A DNA stretch of 64,000 nt. Origin: Cryomorphaceae bacterium BACL29 MAG-121220-bin8. GTDB lineage: Bacteria > Bacteroidota > Bacteroidia > Flavobacteriales > Flavobacteriaceae. Positions within the stretch are counted from its first letter, which is position 1, and every line of letters begins with the position of its first letter. The notes beneath the pieces are model-generated. The model saw only the letters and a program-made list of their open reading frames with translations. It had not been told where the DNA came from and made no database searches. Position numbers and translations under genes: made by a program. Below are positions 46,695 to 55,402 of this stretch, piece after piece. Where the stretch lies: contig CAJIYP010000002.1 of the NCBI GenBank assembly GCA_905181705.1, positions 1 to 64,000 on the forward strand, given 5' to 3'.

Positions 46695-46710
46695 GTTTTT
46701 TAATTATAAA

Positions 46711-46739
46711 AAAAACTCCTAACAAAATTAGGAGTTTTT
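46711..46739 (-). terminator. Intrinsic terminator after the DUF2256 gene
   Basis: Arms AAAAACTCCTAA and TTAGGAGTTTTT pair perfectly over 12 bases with a five-base loop and a T run on the minus strand. It ends the transcript of the NTF2-like lipoprotein and DUF2256 genes before the thioesterase gene. Confidence 0.85.
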
Positions 46740-46757
46740 AAAGTTTAATTGAAAAGT

Positions 46758-46889
46758 CTAATTTTTATTTAATTTACATTTGTTGCTACAATAAATCACA
46801 TTTTCCCAATCTCTTTCCCATTTTTTTCTCCAATTAAAGGGTCTTAAACAAACTGGGCAAGTTTTTGAAGGAAGGTGAGCTTTTTTCAA
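46758..46889 (-). CDS. DUF2256 zinc-ribbon-like small protein (43 residues)
   Basis: Translation from a TTG at 46889 gives [20 protein letters not shown], then [23 protein letters not shown]. The two CxxC-type pairs (CPVC and CSNKC) are the DUF2256 signature, expected to bind zinc. DUF2256 genes often lie beside photolyase/cryptochrome genes, and such a gene is two genes away here. Function unknown. A stop codon lies directly before the TTG. Confidence 0.82.
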   Translation of the reverse strand: MKKAHLPSKTCPVCLRPFNWRKKWERDWENVIYCSNKCKLNKN

Positions 46890-46904
46890 TCAAATGAGGT
46901 TCTT

Positions 46905-47405
46905 TTAATTAGACATTTCAGCGTTGTAAGCTGTAGGATCAAAAGCGTTGTAAACTTCCACAACTTTATCATTTTCCCACTTGAACCAACAGTACCCTTT
47001 AAGAGTTAATTCATTGCCAGTCTTTTTAGACGTAGCAGTCCATGTGTACCAATAATTAGTAAATACATTGCCATCATTATAATACATTGTTGATACATCA
47101 AAATCTGAATGCTTGATGTTATCAAAAAAGTCATGTCCAGCAGAAAAGCCAGCATTAACTTCTTCGAAAGTCAATTTTGTGTCATTTACATTAAAAACAG
47201 CATCTTCTGTAAATATGGATTTAACAGTTGCAATGTTATTGTCTTCATATGCTTTGGTGAATTGTAACATAGCATCTGATTTAGAATCGTTACCAACCAT
47301 AAAGCCAGACATAGGATCGTCGTTAGTACTTGTTTTTTCTTTACTTTCTGTATTACACGATACCAATAAGACAGATGTAAATAAGATTAAAATTAATTTT
47401 TTCAT
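46905..47405 (-). CDS. NTF2-like lipoprotein
   Basis: A 166-residue lipoprotein (lipobox LLVSC) with a clear NTF2/SnoaL pattern: AMLQFTKAYEDNNIATVKSIFTEDAVFNVND, then FTNYWYTWTATSKKTGNELTLKGYCWFKWENDKVVEVYNAFDP. Related in layout to the lipoproteins at 39971 and 40530. Ligand or reaction unknown. It lies 15 bases upstream of the DUF2256 gene and shares its transcript. Confidence 0.83.
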   Translation of the reverse strand: MKKLILILFTSVLLVSCNTESKEKTSTNDDPMSGFMVGNDSKSDAMLQFTKAYEDNNIATVKSIFTEDAVFNVNDTKLTFEEVNAGFSAGHDFFDNIKHSDFDVSTMYYNDGNVFTNYWYTWTATSKKTGNELTLKGYCWFKWENDKVVEVYNAFDPTAYNAEMSN

Positions 47406-47519
47406 TTTAATAAAAATTTTAAAGTTTTAACAAATATAAGTAAACATCCATATTAGTATTTAATAATTAATTTTGTTTTTCTCTATATTAGTAATTCACA
47501 TACGAGTTAATTCATATCA

Positions 47520-48230
47520 ATGAAGAATAATTTAAGATATATTATTGAGGGACTGGTAATCATTTTTAGTATTTTTCTGTCTTTTTATTTTGAAGATGTC
47601 AGGAAAGACAAGGAAGATTTTAATACTAAAAACGAATTGGTTGAAGACCTTATAACAAGTTTAGAGGATGATTTAAGTCAGATAGAGAATCTAATTAATA
47701 TTCTTCAAGATTCTGAAAAAAATATTATGGAGATCTTAAACGATATAGATTCAAATCATAATAATTTATCAGATATAGAAGCAATTAAAACTTTACTTCA
47801 AATTGAAGTTGGTTTCTCCTTTTTTCCAAAAGATGGAATTTTTGAGCAGCTTATTTCAACAGGAACATTTGAATTAATTAATAATAATGAGTTAAAAAGA
47901 GTTTTGCTTGAAATGTTTAATCATCAAAAGGAAAGAAACTATGCTACGTCAAACGAAATTGATTCCTTTAACAAAGAGTTTAGATTAAAATTTCTCAAAA
48001 ATTTTAGAGTGAGATTCAATTACAATTCATATGATGGAGAATTTTATGGTTCACGTTCATTAAATAATTTCGTTTTCAATAAGCAGTTTTATCTGTCAAA
48101 TGATTTTTATGGAGAAATGTCTTTAGCTCAAAACTATGCCAACATGTATATGAGGCTCCTTAAGGACATTCAAAAATCATACGAATCTGCAAATTCTCTA
48201 TCAATTGAGGAAATAAAAAAACAAGAATAA
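47520..48230 (+). CDS. Membrane-anchored coiled-coil protein, unknown function
   Basis: A 236-residue protein: one N-terminal helix (YIIEGLVIIFSIFLSFYFED) and then a mainly helical, acidic and Asn/Glu/Lys-rich body, with coiled-coil-like stretches at about 38-75. It resembles in layout the DUF6090-type flavobacterial proteins (helix, then basic-acidic helices) but lacks their usual LNNWNE motif, so I leave it unnamed. It precedes the NHL protein by 36 bases. Confidence 0.65.
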   Translation: MKNNLRYIIEGLVIIFSIFLSFYFEDVRKDKEDFNTKNELVEDLITSLEDDLSQIENLINILQDSEKNIMEILNDIDSNHNNLSDIEAIKTLLQIEVGFSFFPKDGIFEQLISTGTFELINNNELKRVLLEMFNHQKERNYATSNEIDSFNKEFRLKFLKNFRVRFNYNSYDGEFYGSRSLNNFVFNKQFYLSNDFYGEMSLAQNYANMYMRLLKDIQKSYESANSLSIEEIKKQE

Positions 48231-48266
48231 TTTTATCACCACATTTTTATTAAAATTAAATAAGTC

Positions 48267-49235
48267 ATGAAAGAAAAATTTTTGTTTATAGTTTACCTAT
48301 TAGCTCCTTTTTTTTTAATATCTCAAAATAATTTTAATCCATTACTAATTAAATCATGGCCTAACTCTAAATCTTCTATTTCTATTGGTTCCCCAACTGG
48401 GTTAGGAATTGACTCAAAAAATAATTTAGTTATATTTCATCGATCTGGAAGAGAATGGACAAATCCTTTGCCCATAGATAAAATAAAAGCGAACGTTATC
48501 TCTCATTTAAACATTAAATCAGAGCAAGTAATCAACTCCTGGGGCAGTAATATGTTTGTTATGCCTCATGGGTTAGAAATTGATAAAAACGATAACATTT
48601 GGGTCACAGATGTTGCTTTACATCAGGTGTTTAAATTTAATTTGAAAGGAGAATTGTTGTTAACCTTGGGTAAACCTTATGAACCTGGAAATGATTCGAA
48701 TCACTTTAATATGCCAACTGATGTTACTGTTTTAAATGATGGTTCGTTTTATGTAAGTGATGGATATGGAAACAGCAGAATAATTAAATTTTCAAAAAAA
48801 GGAAAATATCTTTTTCAAATTGAAGGTTTTGGAAACGGAAAAAATGAATTTAATATTCCACATGGTATAGACAATGACAACCTAAATAATATTTTTGTTG
48901 CTGACAGAGAAAATAATAGAATTAAAAAGTTTGATAATAATGGTAATCTATTGAAAATATGGCAGAATAACGTGTCCCAACAGTTGTATTCGGTTAAATT
49001 TGATAATAAAAATAATCTTGTTTATGCTATTGATTATTACATTAAGGGTGAGTCTAAAATAATGGGATCTAATATTTTTATATTAGATAAAGATCTAAAT
49101 CTAATAAATAAGTTTGGCAGAAGTGGCAACTATGAAGGTCTAATTTCTAGATATCATGATATTGAAATTGATCAAGTTGGAAACTTATATACAGCTGATA
49201 TTTTAAATAATGTAGTTCAGTACTTTAAACTTTAA
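48267..49235 (+). CDS. Secreted NHL-repeat protein (peptidylglycine lyase-like)
   Basis: A 322-residue protein with a signal peptide (ending FLISQ) and NHL beta-propeller repeats: MPHGLEIDKNDNIWVTDVALHQVFKF, MPTDVTVLNDGSFYVSDGYGNSRIIKF, IPHGIDNDNLNNIFVADRENNRIKKF. The pattern is like peptidyl-alpha-hydroxyglycine alpha-amidating lyases, but the activity is not proven for bacterial relatives. The stop overlaps the convergent MFS gene by four bases. Confidence 0.85.
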   Translation: MKEKFLFIVYLLAPFFLISQNNFNPLLIKSWPNSKSSISIGSPTGLGIDSKNNLVIFHRSGREWTNPLPIDKIKANVISHLNIKSEQVINSWGSNMFVMPHGLEIDKNDNIWVTDVALHQVFKFNLKGELLLTLGKPYEPGNDSNHFNMPTDVTVLNDGSFYVSDGYGNSRIIKFSKKGKYLFQIEGFGNGKNEFNIPHGIDNDNLNNIFVADRENNRIKKFDNNGNLLKIWQNNVSQQLYSVKFDNKNNLVYAIDYYIKGESKIMGSNIFILDKDLNLINKFGRSGNYEGLISRYHDIEIDQVGNLYTADILNNVVQYFKL

Positions 49236-50506
49236 TGTTTAATAATGTGCTTTTTTAAACTATTAAACTTTATTGAAGCTATAAGACCTAAAATTGAAAA
49301 TACAACTAAAATTGTAAAAACATATTGGTGTCCAGTTATTCCAGGGTATTGATCTAAAAAATAACCAATAACAGGGGTGGCAAATATATCCGGTGTGTAT
49401 CCAACAACAGAAATTAAGCCTACAGCAGTTCCTGTTAACGCTAGAGGAATTCTACCTTCCTGCATAATAGAAAAATACAAAGCTCGAATGGCATAGGTTC
49501 CAGTTGCAACGATAACTAGTGAAAAGTAAAAAACAAAGTTCATATTTAATTGTACAACCCCAAAAGCGAAGATTGTTGATCCAATTAACATGGTAATAAA
49601 ACCGACAACAATGAAACGAATATGACTAGTTTTAGATGCTGTCAAGGCAATTAGCACACATACGAGTGGCCTAAGGTATAATTGTAGTGAACCAACATTA
49701 GCAGCTTCTATTTGATTGAACTGCATAACTTCGGAAGCGTATAGGGAATAAATATCAGTTACTTTATATCCTATGTAAGCTGAAATTATTATAATCATTA
49801 TAAGCCATACAGACTGAATTTTTAATACTTTTTTAATATTTGAAAATGAATTTAGAGATTCTGAACCCTCTTCATTAATATCCTGATTTTTTTCCATATA
49901 AATAAGAACTAAAAAACCAGTTAAAAACACCATCATTGACGAAAAAAGAATTACATACCTAAAAGCTTCTTTACGTTCACTTAAATTACTAGAGTCTATA
50001 TCATTTGTTAAAAAAAATGAAAAAATTAAAACACCCAAACTTCCCATAGATGCAGCAACTAAACCTCTTCCTCCGTCAAGAAATGCAAAAGCTTGCCCTT
50101 GATTATCAGACCCTCCCCAAACTCTAGTAGCTTTAATCATGGCTCCCCAAAATAAAAATACAGTAGTAAAACCCCAATAACCATATAAAATTTTTAAAAT
50201 GAAATACGATGGATAAGTAGACAAAACTATTCCACCTAAAGCTGTAAAAAAAAGTGAGTATGCAATTAGTTTTTTAGGTTGAAATCTGTCTGAAATCACT
50301 CCTCCATATACATAAGACAATAAAGCTACAGTTCCGTACACTGAAAATAAACTTCCTAGCTCAAGGTTGTTTAAATTGAAGACTTCCAAAAATGTTGGTC
50401 TAAATACTCTAGCTAAAACATAGGGAAGTAAAAAAATTAATTCTCCAGAAAGTATTAAAAGAAGAATACTTAAAAAAGAACCCTTTTTAAGTTTAGGATC
50501 TTTCAA
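49232..50506 (-). CDS. MFS transporter
   Basis: A 424-residue major facilitator with 12 predicted helices, MFS loop-2/3-like YVYGGVISDRFQPKKLI and a central loop at about 215-230. It belongs to the nitrate/sugar-phosphate/nucleoside-like MFS group by general shape; the substrate is not identifiable. Isolated on the minus strand between the NHL protein and the small membrane protein. Confidence 0.88.
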   Translation of the reverse strand: MKDPKLKKGSFLSILLLILSGELIFLLPYVLARVFRPTFLEVFNLNNLELGSLFSVYGTVALLSYVYGGVISDRFQPKKLIAYSLFFTALGGIVLSTYPSYFILKILYGYWGFTTVFLFWGAMIKATRVWGGSDNQGQAFAFLDGGRGLVAASMGSLGVLIFSFFLTNDIDSSNLSERKEAFRYVILFSSMMVFLTGFLVLIYMEKNQDINEEGSESLNSFSNIKKVLKIQSVWLIMIIIISAYIGYKVTDIYSLYASEVMQFNQIEAANVGSLQLYLRPLVCVLIALTASKTSHIRFIVVGFITMLIGSTIFAFGVVQLNMNFVFYFSLVIVATGTYAIRALYFSIMQEGRIPLALTGTAVGLISVVGYTPDIFATPVIGYFLDQYPGITGHQYVFTILVVFSILGLIASIKFNSLKKHIIKH

Positions 50507-50578
50507 TTTAAATTATAATGATTTCTATAAATGTAACGATTATATAAATACTTAATTTAAATTAAAAAAGAAGAAGAT

Positions 50579-50740
50579 TTATGGCTTGGGTTTTATTAAA
50601 ATTCCTATGCCATTAGTCGCTAGTCCCATCCATACTAAAAACTCTGCTTCAGAATTATCAAAGCCAATATATAGAACAGACCCTATCACAAGCAAAATAA
50701 AACCTATTATATCAAGATAGTTAATAAGAAATTTTTTCAT
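50579..50740 (-). CDS. Small two-helix membrane protein (53 residues)
   Basis: An ATG at 50740, two bases after the stop of the MORN-retropepsin gene, opens a frame giving MKKFLINYLDIIGFILLVIG, then SVLYIGFDNSEAEF and a second hydrophobic segment ending in IGILIKPKP. The tight coupling to the upstream gene and two clear membrane segments support it. No known family recognised. Confidence 0.6.
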   Translation of the reverse strand: MKKFLINYLDIIGFILLVIGSVLYIGFDNSEAEFLVWMGLATNGIGILIKPKP

Positions 50741-50742
50741 AA

Positions 50743-51723
50743 TTATTTGTAAAACACTAACTCTTTAGCAATTAAGGACCATTTTACTTCTTTAAATTTA
50801 TTTAAAAATCCCATACCTAATAAAGAAGAGTTTGCAGTTTCAAGAGTCTCTACAAGAGCCACAACATTTTTAACAGTATAACTTCCTATTTTTAGTTCTT
50901 TAATTATAATAGCATTGTTTTGCGAGGGAACTCCACTTACGCCAATTGTAGTAATACTTACATTTAAATCAACGTAATCTAACCCGTTTTCTTTTAAATC
51001 ATTAAAGAGTCTATAACCAAGAGAAAAAACTTCTGCTCCGGTATCGTATATGAATCTCGCAGAATAATTAGAGTCTTTTTTTGTTGGAATATTTAAGCTG
51101 ACATACATTGTGTTGTCACCCTCTTCAATTTCTAGTGGGATACTAATTGATTCAGAATCTCCTAAAATTTCTTCATTATTATAATAATTACTAGTATTCT
51201 TTCTTTGATCAATTATTTCTCCATTTTCATAAAAAGATGACATTATTGAATTATCTATATTAATTGTTTTCTCAATACCATTTTTTAAATCCCCACTTTT
51301 ATAATGAGTTCCTGATGTTTCTTTTATTGACCCATCACTCCAAGTATATTTAGTAGAATTTATTTTTCCATCAACAAATTTTTGTAACCTCAAATCTCCT
51401 CTTTTAAAAACTATTTCAATTTCACCATCAAATAATATATCATTTTTGAAAATTCCTTTATAATTTTGTGTTTGACTATCGGCTAAAATGGTTTTAACTC
51501 CTTCTCCATTCAATTTACCTCTTCTCCACATGCCTTTAATTATAAGACTTCCGTCTGTAAGAGCATAAGTTCCATATCCATGAAGTTTACCTTCAACATC
51601 TATACAACCTACAAGTTTTACATTTCCAATAGTCGACTCTTCCTTACATCTTTTATCAATATCTTGAGCAATTATAAAATTAAATAGAACTAGAAATAGT
51701 GAGGATAAAATTATTTTTTTCAT
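50743..51723 (-). CDS. Secreted MORN-repeat / retropepsin-like aspartic protease fusion
   Basis: A 326-residue protein: signal peptide (ending FIIAQ), MORN-like repeats (about 45-160: GKLHGYGTYALTDGS, GKLNGEGVKTI, GDLKNGIEK), then a retropepsin-like domain (about 200-326) with FIYDTGAEVFSLG as the catalytic DTGA motif and SLLGMGFLNKF as the conserved Gly-rich end. A single DTG per chain suggests it works as a dimer. Its upstream 75 bases are a copy of the leader of the plug lipoprotein genes. Function unknown. Confidence 0.82.
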   Translation of the reverse strand: MKKIILSSLFLVLFNFIIAQDIDKRCKEESTIGNVKLVGCIDVEGKLHGYGTYALTDGSLIIKGMWRRGKLNGEGVKTILADSQTQNYKGIFKNDILFDGEIEIVFKRGDLRLQKFVDGKINSTKYTWSDGSIKETSGTHYKSGDLKNGIEKTINIDNSIMSSFYENGEIIDQRKNTSNYYNNEEILGDSESISIPLEIEEGDNTMYVSLNIPTKKDSNYSARFIYDTGAEVFSLGYRLFNDLKENGLDYVDLNVSITTIGVSGVPSQNNAIIIKELKIGSYTVKNVVALVETLETANSSLLGMGFLNKFKEVKWSLIAKELVFYK

Positions 51724-51798
51724 TTTTTAAATATAGTTAATGTCACTTTGAAATAAAAGTAGAGTAGTAGGGTCTTTTTTATTTTTTAAAGACTATTT

Positions 51799-52245
51799 TT
51801 AGTTCTTTCCTCGCTTTGTTTTAATAATTACTACTCCGTTTCCAGCTCTTGATCCATATATTGAGGCTGAAGCATCTTTGAGTACTGATACAGATTGGAT
51901 ATCATTTGGATCTATTTCATCCATTGTAGTTTCAATTCCATCAACAATAATTAATGGGGGAGACCCAAAGTTTCTAATAAATATTGATGAATAATCTCCA
52001 AGTTTTTTGTTCGCAAACACTTTAAGACCAGGAATTTGACCACTGAGAGTTTCTGAAGTGTTATGTTTAGGGTTTTTAGTTAATTTTTCTCCTGAAACAG
52101 TTCCAATAGCATTGGTTGTATTCTTTTTTTGTTGAGTTCCGTAACCAACATTAACTTCTTGATTCGAATTATTGAAATCACCCACCTTGATAATGGAGCA
52201 AGAAATGGTAGATAAAACAAAGAATATTAAAATTATTTTTTTCAT
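51799..52245 (-). CDS. Plug-domain-only TonB-receptor-like lipoprotein, copy 1
   Basis: A 148-residue lipoprotein (lipobox STISC, Cys16) followed by the SusC plug domain alone: VNVGYGTQQKKN, SGQIPGLKVFA, IFIRNFGSPPLIIVDGIE, DPNDIQSVSVLKDASASIYG and GNGVVIIKTKRGKN. The stop falls where a barrel would begin, so there is no pore. It could interact with TonB-dependent receptors or TonB, act as a decoy or regulator, or bind a ligand; none of this is shown. Residue 18 is Ile. It sits 75 bases upstream of the MORN-retropepsin gene. Confidence 0.85.
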   Translation of the reverse strand: MKKIILIFFVLSTISCSIIKVGDFNNSNQEVNVGYGTQQKKNTTNAIGTVSGEKLTKNPKHNTSETLSGQIPGLKVFANKKLGDYSSIFIRNFGSPPLIIVDGIETTMDEIDPNDIQSVSVLKDASASIYGSRAGNGVVIIKTKRGKN

Positions 52246-52319
52246 TTTTTAAATATAGTTAATGTCACTTTGAAATAAAAGTAGAGTAGTAGGGTCTTTT
52301 TTATTTTTAAAGTCTATTT

Positions 52320-52766
52320 TTAGTTCTTTCCTCGCTTTGTTTTAATAATTACTACTCCGTTTCCAGCTCTTGATCCATATATTGAGGCTGAAGCATCTTT
52401 GAGTACTGATACAGATTGGATATCATTTGGATCTATTTCATCCATTGTAGTTTCAATTCCATCAACAATAATTAATGGGGGAGACCCAAAGTTTCTAATA
52501 AATATTGATGAATAATCTCCAAGTTTTTTGTTCGCAAACACTTTAAGACCAGGAATTTGACCACTGAGAGTTTCTGAAGTGTTATGTTTAGGGTTTTTAG
52601 TTAATTTTTCTCCTGAAACAGTTCCAATAGCATTGGTTGTATTCTTTTTTTGTTGAGTTCCGTAACCAACATTAACTTCTTGATTCGAATTATTGAAATC
52701 ACCCACCTTGATAGTGGAGCAAGAAATGGTAGATAAAACAAAGAATATTAAGATTATTTTTTTCAT
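52320..52766 (-). CDS. Plug-domain-only TonB-receptor-like lipoprotein, copy 2
   Basis: Tandem copy of the gene at 51799, 148 residues, with the same lipobox, plug motifs and stop; residue 18 is Thr here. Its own leader differs from those of copy one and of the MORN-retropepsin gene, so it is probably the original promoter-proximal copy. Expression from here would read through all three genes. Confidence 0.85.
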   Translation of the reverse strand: MKKIILIFFVLSTISCSTIKVGDFNNSNQEVNVGYGTQQKKNTTNAIGTVSGEKLTKNPKHNTSETLSGQIPGLKVFANKKLGDYSSIFIRNFGSPPLIIVDGIETTMDEIDPNDIQSVSVLKDASASIYGSRAGNGVVIIKTKRGKN

Positions 52767-52769
52767 TAG

Positions 52770-52874
52770 CTATTTAAAAAAAATTAATTTCATTGCCGTT
52801 ACAGCTGCTGCAAATAGAATAATTCTAATTATCCAATCTATCCAATATCTTATCATTTTTTCTTTTCTTTTCAT
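52770..52874 (-). CDS. Possible 34-residue membrane peptide
   Basis: An ATG at 52874 gives MKRKEKMIRYWIDWIIRIIL followed by FAAAVTAMKLIFFK, a basic start and one membrane helix. It ends three bases before the plug copy 2 start codon. No homologue recognised; it could be a chance frame, but hydrophobicity and position favour a real small protein. Confidence 0.4.
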   Translation of the reverse strand: MKRKEKMIRYWIDWIIRIILFAAAVTAMKLIFFK

Positions 52875-52905
52875 TAATACTAATTTATATAATTATAAGA
52901 AATAT

Positions 52906-53106
52906 TTAGTTAACAATTAAAAGCCAAAGCGTTTTCCAAACTAGGTATAATAAATGTCCTAAAATAAGACCAATTGCTAGTGTTTTTTGATTTTCTCGAC
53001 TTCCTCCAAAAAAACCAAACTTTCTTACAACTAAATAGGATAAAGCAATGCTTATTAAAATCCAAAAGCCAAAAGCAGCGTAGTCAACTATAGTAAATGA
53101 TTTCAT
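52906..53106 (-). CDS. Small two-helix membrane protein (66 residues)
   Basis: A 66-residue protein with helices at AAFGFWILISIALSYLVV and LAIGLILGHLLYLVWKTLW, joined by a Gly/Ser/Asn loop with charged residues. No recognised family. It heads the minus-strand run leading into the plug lipoproteins and MORN-retropepsin gene, with 31 bases to the next small frame. Confidence 0.6.
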   Translation of the reverse strand: MKSFTIVDYAAFGFWILISIALSYLVVRKFGFFGGSRENQKTLAIGLILGHLLYLVWKTLWLLIVN

Positions 53107-53214
53107 TATCTCTAATATAATAATTATCTTAAAATCTTTATATATACTTTGACAAGTATGTGAAATAATTAAATGAAGTACAAGAAACTGGTTTTAGCAA
53201 ATAAACCTAAGACC

Positions 53215-54429
53215 TTATTTACTATAAATTTCTACCATTTTTACAATTCGTTTTGCTGCTAAAACTGCGTTTGAATAATCTTGTGAAAAATTTAGTCTAA
53301 TACTATCCTGGCACTTAGGATCAAATTCAGAACCTGGAGTAACGATAACATTAGCTTGAATTCGTAACAAACGCACAAAATCATGTAGGCTTACAGTAAG
53401 TTCAGGCAATTGAGGAAAAAGATAACTACCTGCTTGAGGAGTTACTGTAAGAAGATTAGCAGATTTGAAAACCTGGATTAATTCATCTCTTATAATTTCA
53501 TGCTCTTTAATACGTTTTTCCAGCCATTGTGAAGGTTCTTCAAACCAAGTGTTAAGAGCGGCTTGGTTATATCCTGAAGCACGTAAAGAGACAATTGCTT
53601 GGAGGCTCTCCATCCTTTCAATTAAAGTCGATGTTCCAAAGGCAACTCCCAATCTAAAACCACTTAGGGACTCAGTTTTTGATGGCCCCATTATAGTAAT
53701 TAAATTTTTAGGTTTAACCTCACATGCTCGAAGATGAGTGTACTGCTCTTCGCCGTACAACATTCTAGAATATAGTTGATCTACAATTACAGTAACATCA
53801 TAAGCTTGTGCTAAAACACCAATTTTATTTATTGTAGCTCTTGAATATACAAGACCTGTTGGGTTGTTTGGTGTGGAAAAAACTAAAACTTTGGTTCCGG
53901 TCTGAAAGGCCTTTTCAATTTGATTAATATCTGGGCTATTTTTCAATTCAGGATTCTTATAATTTAAAGAAATTGGAACAACTTCACCTCCAAAAAATTT
54001 AACAAGTTTTCGATTGGCAAAATAATCTGGTTCAACAACTCCAACTTTTGTTCCACTAGCTACTGTAGCCCCGAGTGCTAAAAATAAAGCACCTTGAGTT
54101 CCAGGGGTGATAATTAATTCGCTGTTTGAATCTATTGGACAGTCGGTGAAATTCCCAAGGTGAATAGCTAATTTATTTCTTATATCCGCTGAACCTCGAT
54201 ACTCAGTATATGCTTGAGAAGCTCCATTATTAAAACCTTCATTCCAAGTCAAGTCAGAATTAGGAGTTGGAGGAAAAGCATCCACATCTCCATGAGAGAA
54301 ATCTACAGAAACTCCTTGAAGTTTCTCACCTTGCATAATATCATTAAGATTTCCAATTTGTTGTCTTATTTCCTGCCCTGGAGCATTATTCGCTTCTATA
54401 GCCTTGAACTTTTCTTCAAGTGTATTCAT
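53215..54429 (-). CDS. PLP-dependent aminotransferase class I/II
   Basis: A 404-residue fold-type I enzyme. NNPTGLVYS, VIVDQLYSRM and MGPSKTESLSGFRLG (with the PLP-binding Lys near residue 250) are the class I/II signatures. Substrate unknown; the neighbourhood does not help. Codon use looks somewhat less AT-biased than adjacent genes, and the nearby K+ channel is divergent in function, so horizontal origin is possible but not supported by more than this. Confidence 0.88.
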   Translation of the reverse strand: MNTLEEKFKAIEANNAPGQEIRQQIGNLNDIMQGEKLQGVSVDFSHGDVDAFPPTPNSDLTWNEGFNNGASQAYTEYRGSADIRNKLAIHLGNFTDCPIDSNSELIITPGTQGALFLALGATVASGTKVGVVEPDYFANRKLVKFFGGEVVPISLNYKNPELKNSPDINQIEKAFQTGTKVLVFSTPNNPTGLVYSRATINKIGVLAQAYDVTVIVDQLYSRMLYGEEQYTHLRACEVKPKNLITIMGPSKTESLSGFRLGVAFGTSTLIERMESLQAIVSLRASGYNQAALNTWFEEPSQWLEKRIKEHEIIRDELIQVFKSANLLTVTPQAGSYLFPQLPELTVSLHDFVRLLRIQANVIVTPGSEFDPKCQDSIRLNFSQDYSNAVLAAKRIVKMVEIYSK

Positions 54430-54533
54430 ATTGTAAATCTTAGATTAGTCAACTCTAAATTTATATTAATTATTTTTTTTACTGCCTATACAATTGCATT
54501 TTGGAACATTAAAGAAAAAGATATTCTTTAGAT

Positions 54534-55268
54534 TTAGTTTTTGTTCTTCATTTTTTCTTCTTCATCCTGAATCTCTCTTGCTTTAGAAAGGGATGTTGCT
54601 ACCAAACCTGCTGGAACTGTAACTACACCTACTCCTATGATTAAAACAAAAAAAGTAAATATTTTCCCCCCAAGGGTTATTGGATAAACATCTCCGTATC
54701 CAACGGTGGTTAATGTAACTATTGACCACCAAGAACTATGAAATATAGATTTAAAAACTTCTGGTTGTGCTTGATTTTCAAAAAAATAAATTCCAGCAGA
54801 AACAATAAAAAGGAGAATTAGTATAACTACCAAAAAAAGGGTTAGCTCCTCCTTAACTATTCGATAAGCAATTTGAAATCTATTTAAAGCTTTATTGTAT
54901 TTAATTAATTTAAATGCTCTAAAAACTCTAAAAACTCTGAAGGCTCTTAGGAACCTTAAATCAATAGAGGATAGGTAATATGGGATAATTGCTAAAAAAT
55001 CAATTATTCCATAAAAACTAAAAATATAATTAAAAGGTTTATTAGAAATTAATATTCTTAAGAAATATTCAATTGAAAAAACCGTTATACAGAAAATCTC
55101 AAAAACATATAAAAACTCAATTAGTTCGTCGGAATTATTTGGAAGTGTTTCTATTGAAAAAGCGACTAAAGACAGTAAAATTAATAGTTGAATTGTATAA
55201 TCAAATATTTTACCCTTTTTTGTAGAATTATCTTCAACTACACTTCTGATTTTTGATTTTAAACTCAT
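54534..55268 (-). CDS. Voltage-gated-type potassium channel (ion transporter family)
   Basis: A 244-residue six-helix channel. The voltage-sensor S4 is RFLRAFRVFRVFRAFKLIKY (regularly spaced Arg/Lys), and the pore carries the selectivity filter TTVGYGDVYP. The N- and C-terminal tails are short. It probably carries K+, is tetrameric, and sets the membrane potential; no regulatory domain is seen. Divergent from the fucose operon, sharing about 134 bases of upstream DNA. Confidence 0.93.
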   Translation of the reverse strand: MSLKSKIRSVVEDNSTKKGKIFDYTIQLLILLSLVAFSIETLPNNSDELIEFLYVFEIFCITVFSIEYFLRILISNKPFNYIFSFYGIIDFLAIIPYYLSSIDLRFLRAFRVFRVFRAFKLIKYNKALNRFQIAYRIVKEELTLFLVVILILLFIVSAGIYFFENQAQPEVFKSIFHSSWWSIVTLTTVGYGDVYPITLGGKIFTFFVLIIGVGVVTVPAGLVATSLSKAREIQDEEEKMKNKN

Positions 55269-55402
55269 TCTATTAAAACAATTTCGTAAGATTTTAGTAA
55301 ATATATAAATCCTAGTATTATTGATGTATTAAAATTCATAATTATATTATACTTTTAGCATCAATACAATTTAATAAAAAATTAATTACTGTTATAACTT
55401 AA

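Larger units (their letters stand above)
51724..52766 (-). repeat. Tandem duplication of about 521 bases carrying the plug lipoprotein gene and its leader
   Basis: Copy one covers about 51724-52245 and copy two about 52246-52766. The two coding copies differ at two positions that I can see in 447 bases (one silent, one Ile to Thr at residue 18) and the spacer copies by one indel and one substitution. The sequence before copy two differs, so the duplicated unit is gene plus spacer, which also replaced the leader of the gene at 50743. Confidence 0.93.
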
